In this document: in pieces, positions 62,115 to 64,000 of the stretch
How the letters are laid out: each line of letters opens with the position of its first letter
How positions within the stretch are numbered: position 1 is the first letter of the stretch
Assembly: GCA_035235625.1 (NCBI GenBank)
Contig: CP141142.1
Span: 41,271,644 to 41,335,643 of the forward strand
Reading direction: 5' to 3'
From: Saururus chinensis
Lineage: Eukaryota; Streptophyta; Magnoliopsida; Piperales; Saururaceae
DNA: 64,000 nt
Notes under the pieces: generated by a model
What the model saw: the letters and a program-made list of their open reading frames with translations, nothing else
Told to the model about the DNA's origin: nothing
Databases searched by the model: none
Program-made: the position numbers and the translations under genes

Positions 62115-62414
62115 TACTATTAAGTATTAGCGACATATATCTATACGTTACTAATATTAGTTATTAGCGACCTATATATATGCATCACTAATATGAAGGT
62201 AATAGTGACATATATATATATATATATGTATGTATCGCTATTATCGAACATTAGCGACGATTTTTATTATTCGTCGCCAATTAGCAATTGCGACTCCACG
62301 TTTTTTACACATATGGTGATGTACTTTATGCGTCACTAATATGTATTAGCAACGCTTATTGTAGTATTAGCGACGCATAAAAGCGTTGTTATTACTCTCT
62401 TTTGTTGTAATGTG
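62115..62414 (-). mobile_element. CACTA-type (EnSpm) transposon end with subterminal repeats
   Basis: The right end CTTTTGTTGTAATGTG is the complement of CACATTACAACAAAAG, close to the CACTACAACAAAA terminus of many plant CACTA elements. Inside it the unit TTAGCGAC/CGTCGCTAA occurs repeatedly in both orientations (for example near 62,132, 62,164, 62,251, 62,270 and 62,368), as expected of CACTA subterminal repeats. The opposite terminus and any transposase are not identified. Confidence 0.6.
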
Positions 62415-64000
62415 TGGGTCATGCTCTTCCACTCCGGTCAGGTCCTTACGGGCTATGTTGGGTTATGGTACTTCTGGGTAGATTCTAGGGCCGCACTTCC
62501 CTTTGGAGGAAGGTCCATGGTGGTTGTATCATTTGTCACTTAAATTGACATTTGATGAGTCTGTCTGTCTTTGGGATTAGACAATGATATTAATTATCGA
62601 ACAATGGTTTGAGAGATAATTAATAATATTATTTGATATTACTTGTTTAATTAGAACAAGTGGAACTATTAAAGGACTTGTATAAAATGTAGGTTAGCTG
62701 AAAATACTTAAGTATTGCACGTGTGATGCTATGCATCTTAAGATACTATAGTTTTTAAGCAAAACTATATCTAGATCCGATCTTGTTGGAAACATTGGAG
62801 ATGTTGTATAATTAGTACGTAGACAACTAACATTGGGTGAAGTTGGCCAAATCTAAAAAATATTAATTAATACTTTTATTCTTTTGGAAATGCTCCTCCA
62901 AGGGGAGGAGATGATTGGTTGTTGTTTAGTCTTGTTTGGTTGCAGGTTCTTTAAATGAGGACTTAGTGAGATTAGAACATTGATGGGCAATTGAGGACGA
63001 CATTGCACTAGTGAGATCTAGTTTCTTACTTCTCCAAGTTTATAAGTAATTGTAATTAATAGGGTGAGAGCTAACTTTACTTGATTATTTATTTTCAGAT
63101 AGATGACAGACTTATACTTAGAGGATTAACTTGCTATTTATCAAATTTTGACATGTAACAATATCATATGTTTTGATATTCGTATTTGTGAACCCCAATT
63201 ATCATGACCTTGATATTTAGTTGATTGATTTGATTTAAAGAAAAAAATTATTGTGATTTATCACATGTCATTTATTAAAAAAGGGTTTTAAAAATCTGGG
63301 TCATAATAACAAACTCAAAATTTAGAAAATGAACTACAAGAAGACTCTAATAAAGTTTTAATTTCTTAGAAAGTTTAAATGTATTTTTTGTATCTAAGTT
63401 AGAATATACTTGCAATCTTATAGCAGTATATTAATATTAAATTATATATGATAGATAGGTGCACCTAGTTCAGATGTACTCATACTATAGTAATGTAATT
63501 TTTACCAACTTAATATTTAATTTTTTATAATTTTAAATAAATTTTTGTTACTTTATATTTAAAAAATAAAGGGCCCATGGGCCATGTTGGGCAGCAGTTT
63601 GGCAAGGGTCAGACCCGGTTCGCCCTCATACAGACCTTTTATGGGCCCGGGCTAAGCCCAGCCCTCAATATCAGCTCTCCCTACATTGTATGAAGTGATA
63701 GAGTAAATGTAACTCTAGATCTTATGCTATTTTTTTTTATAATGGTTGCTTATCCTTCTTAATCTTGGGAGCAATTTTTGAAGCAATGCAGTAATTGCCC
63801 AAACCCAAACAAGCTTCAATCTTTCAATCTAGGAATGCTTCACGAGATGAGAGCCCATGAGATAGGCCCTATTTGACTCCCCTTTATGGCTACAGGAAAG
63901 GGGCTTTTTAAGGATAGTGATAATCTCATAACAAAAACTCACACATGTATTTTGATTAGATTGAATAAGTAGGCCTCACACAAAGTTCACTTAGGCCCAT
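62415..64000. other. Non-coding end of window
   Basis: No gene or complete element recognised. A GC-rich piece at about 63,571-63,666 ends GGGCTAAGCCCAGCCCTC, similar to hAT-type termini (GAGGGCTGGGC on the other strand), but I found no partner end. Confidence 0.45.

Overview
This is a window of plant nuclear chromosome, almost certainly from a flowering plant. The evidence is two intron-containing plant genes, Ty1/copia and Ty3/gypsy (Tekay-like chromovirus) retrotransposons, PIF/Harbinger, hAT, Stowaway and CACTA-type DNA transposons, and AT-rich intergenic DNA. Nothing looks bacterial or organellar. I cannot name the species from sequence alone.

Positions 1-23,600 hold the host genes. The 3' part of a MOM1-like (MORPHEUS' MOLECULE 1) transcriptional silencing factor runs on the + strand: twelve exons from 77 to 17,513 whose phases join into one 1,536-codon frame, with the 5' end outside the window. 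Its first complete intron (227-6540) is full of old transposon debris: a split LINE, inverted copia LTRs around a doubled RNase H fragment, and a short LTR fragment. A complete two-exon phenylalanine ammonia-lyase gene (PAL, 720 aa) lies convergently on the - strand at 19,232-23,021, with AC elements, a G-box and a TATA-like box upstream. A 650-bp hAT-type element with target duplication sits between the two 3' ends.

Positions 23,600-29,050 are AT-rich intergenic DNA with small elements (a tRNA-derived SINE, MITE-like inverted repeats) and no gene I can support. From 29,050 to 60,275 the window is a nested transposon cluster. A Ty1/copia element (integrase, RT, RNase H, 3' LTR) is split by a 7.2-kb PIF/Harbinger element with perfect TIRs and TAA target duplications. 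That element carries a 2,378-bp solo LTR in its Myb/SANT-like gene. The copia element is also split by a 3,537-bp solo LTR of Tekay type. Then follow a 770-bp TIR element, a broken RICESLEEPER-like hAT transposase, and a deleted Tekay-like chromovirus (48,837-60,124) with two further solo LTRs in its 5' LTR and in its integrase zinc finger. 60,276-64,000 holds a dispersed repeat copy, a CACTA-type end and no recognisable gene.

The host genes are not functionally linked: PAL is the entry enzyme of phenylpropanoid metabolism, while MOM1-type proteins help silence transposons. The window does not contain a clear new biological system. The most unusual signal is a set of paired dyad-symmetric motifs (around TTCGAAC/CGATCGA; about 20 bp within a pair and 66 bp between pairs) found in three related Tekay-like LTRs and, with the same spacing, in an otherwise different solo LTR. 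Also notable are the inverted LTRs inside the MOM1 intron and the order of insertions that can be read from intact target duplications.
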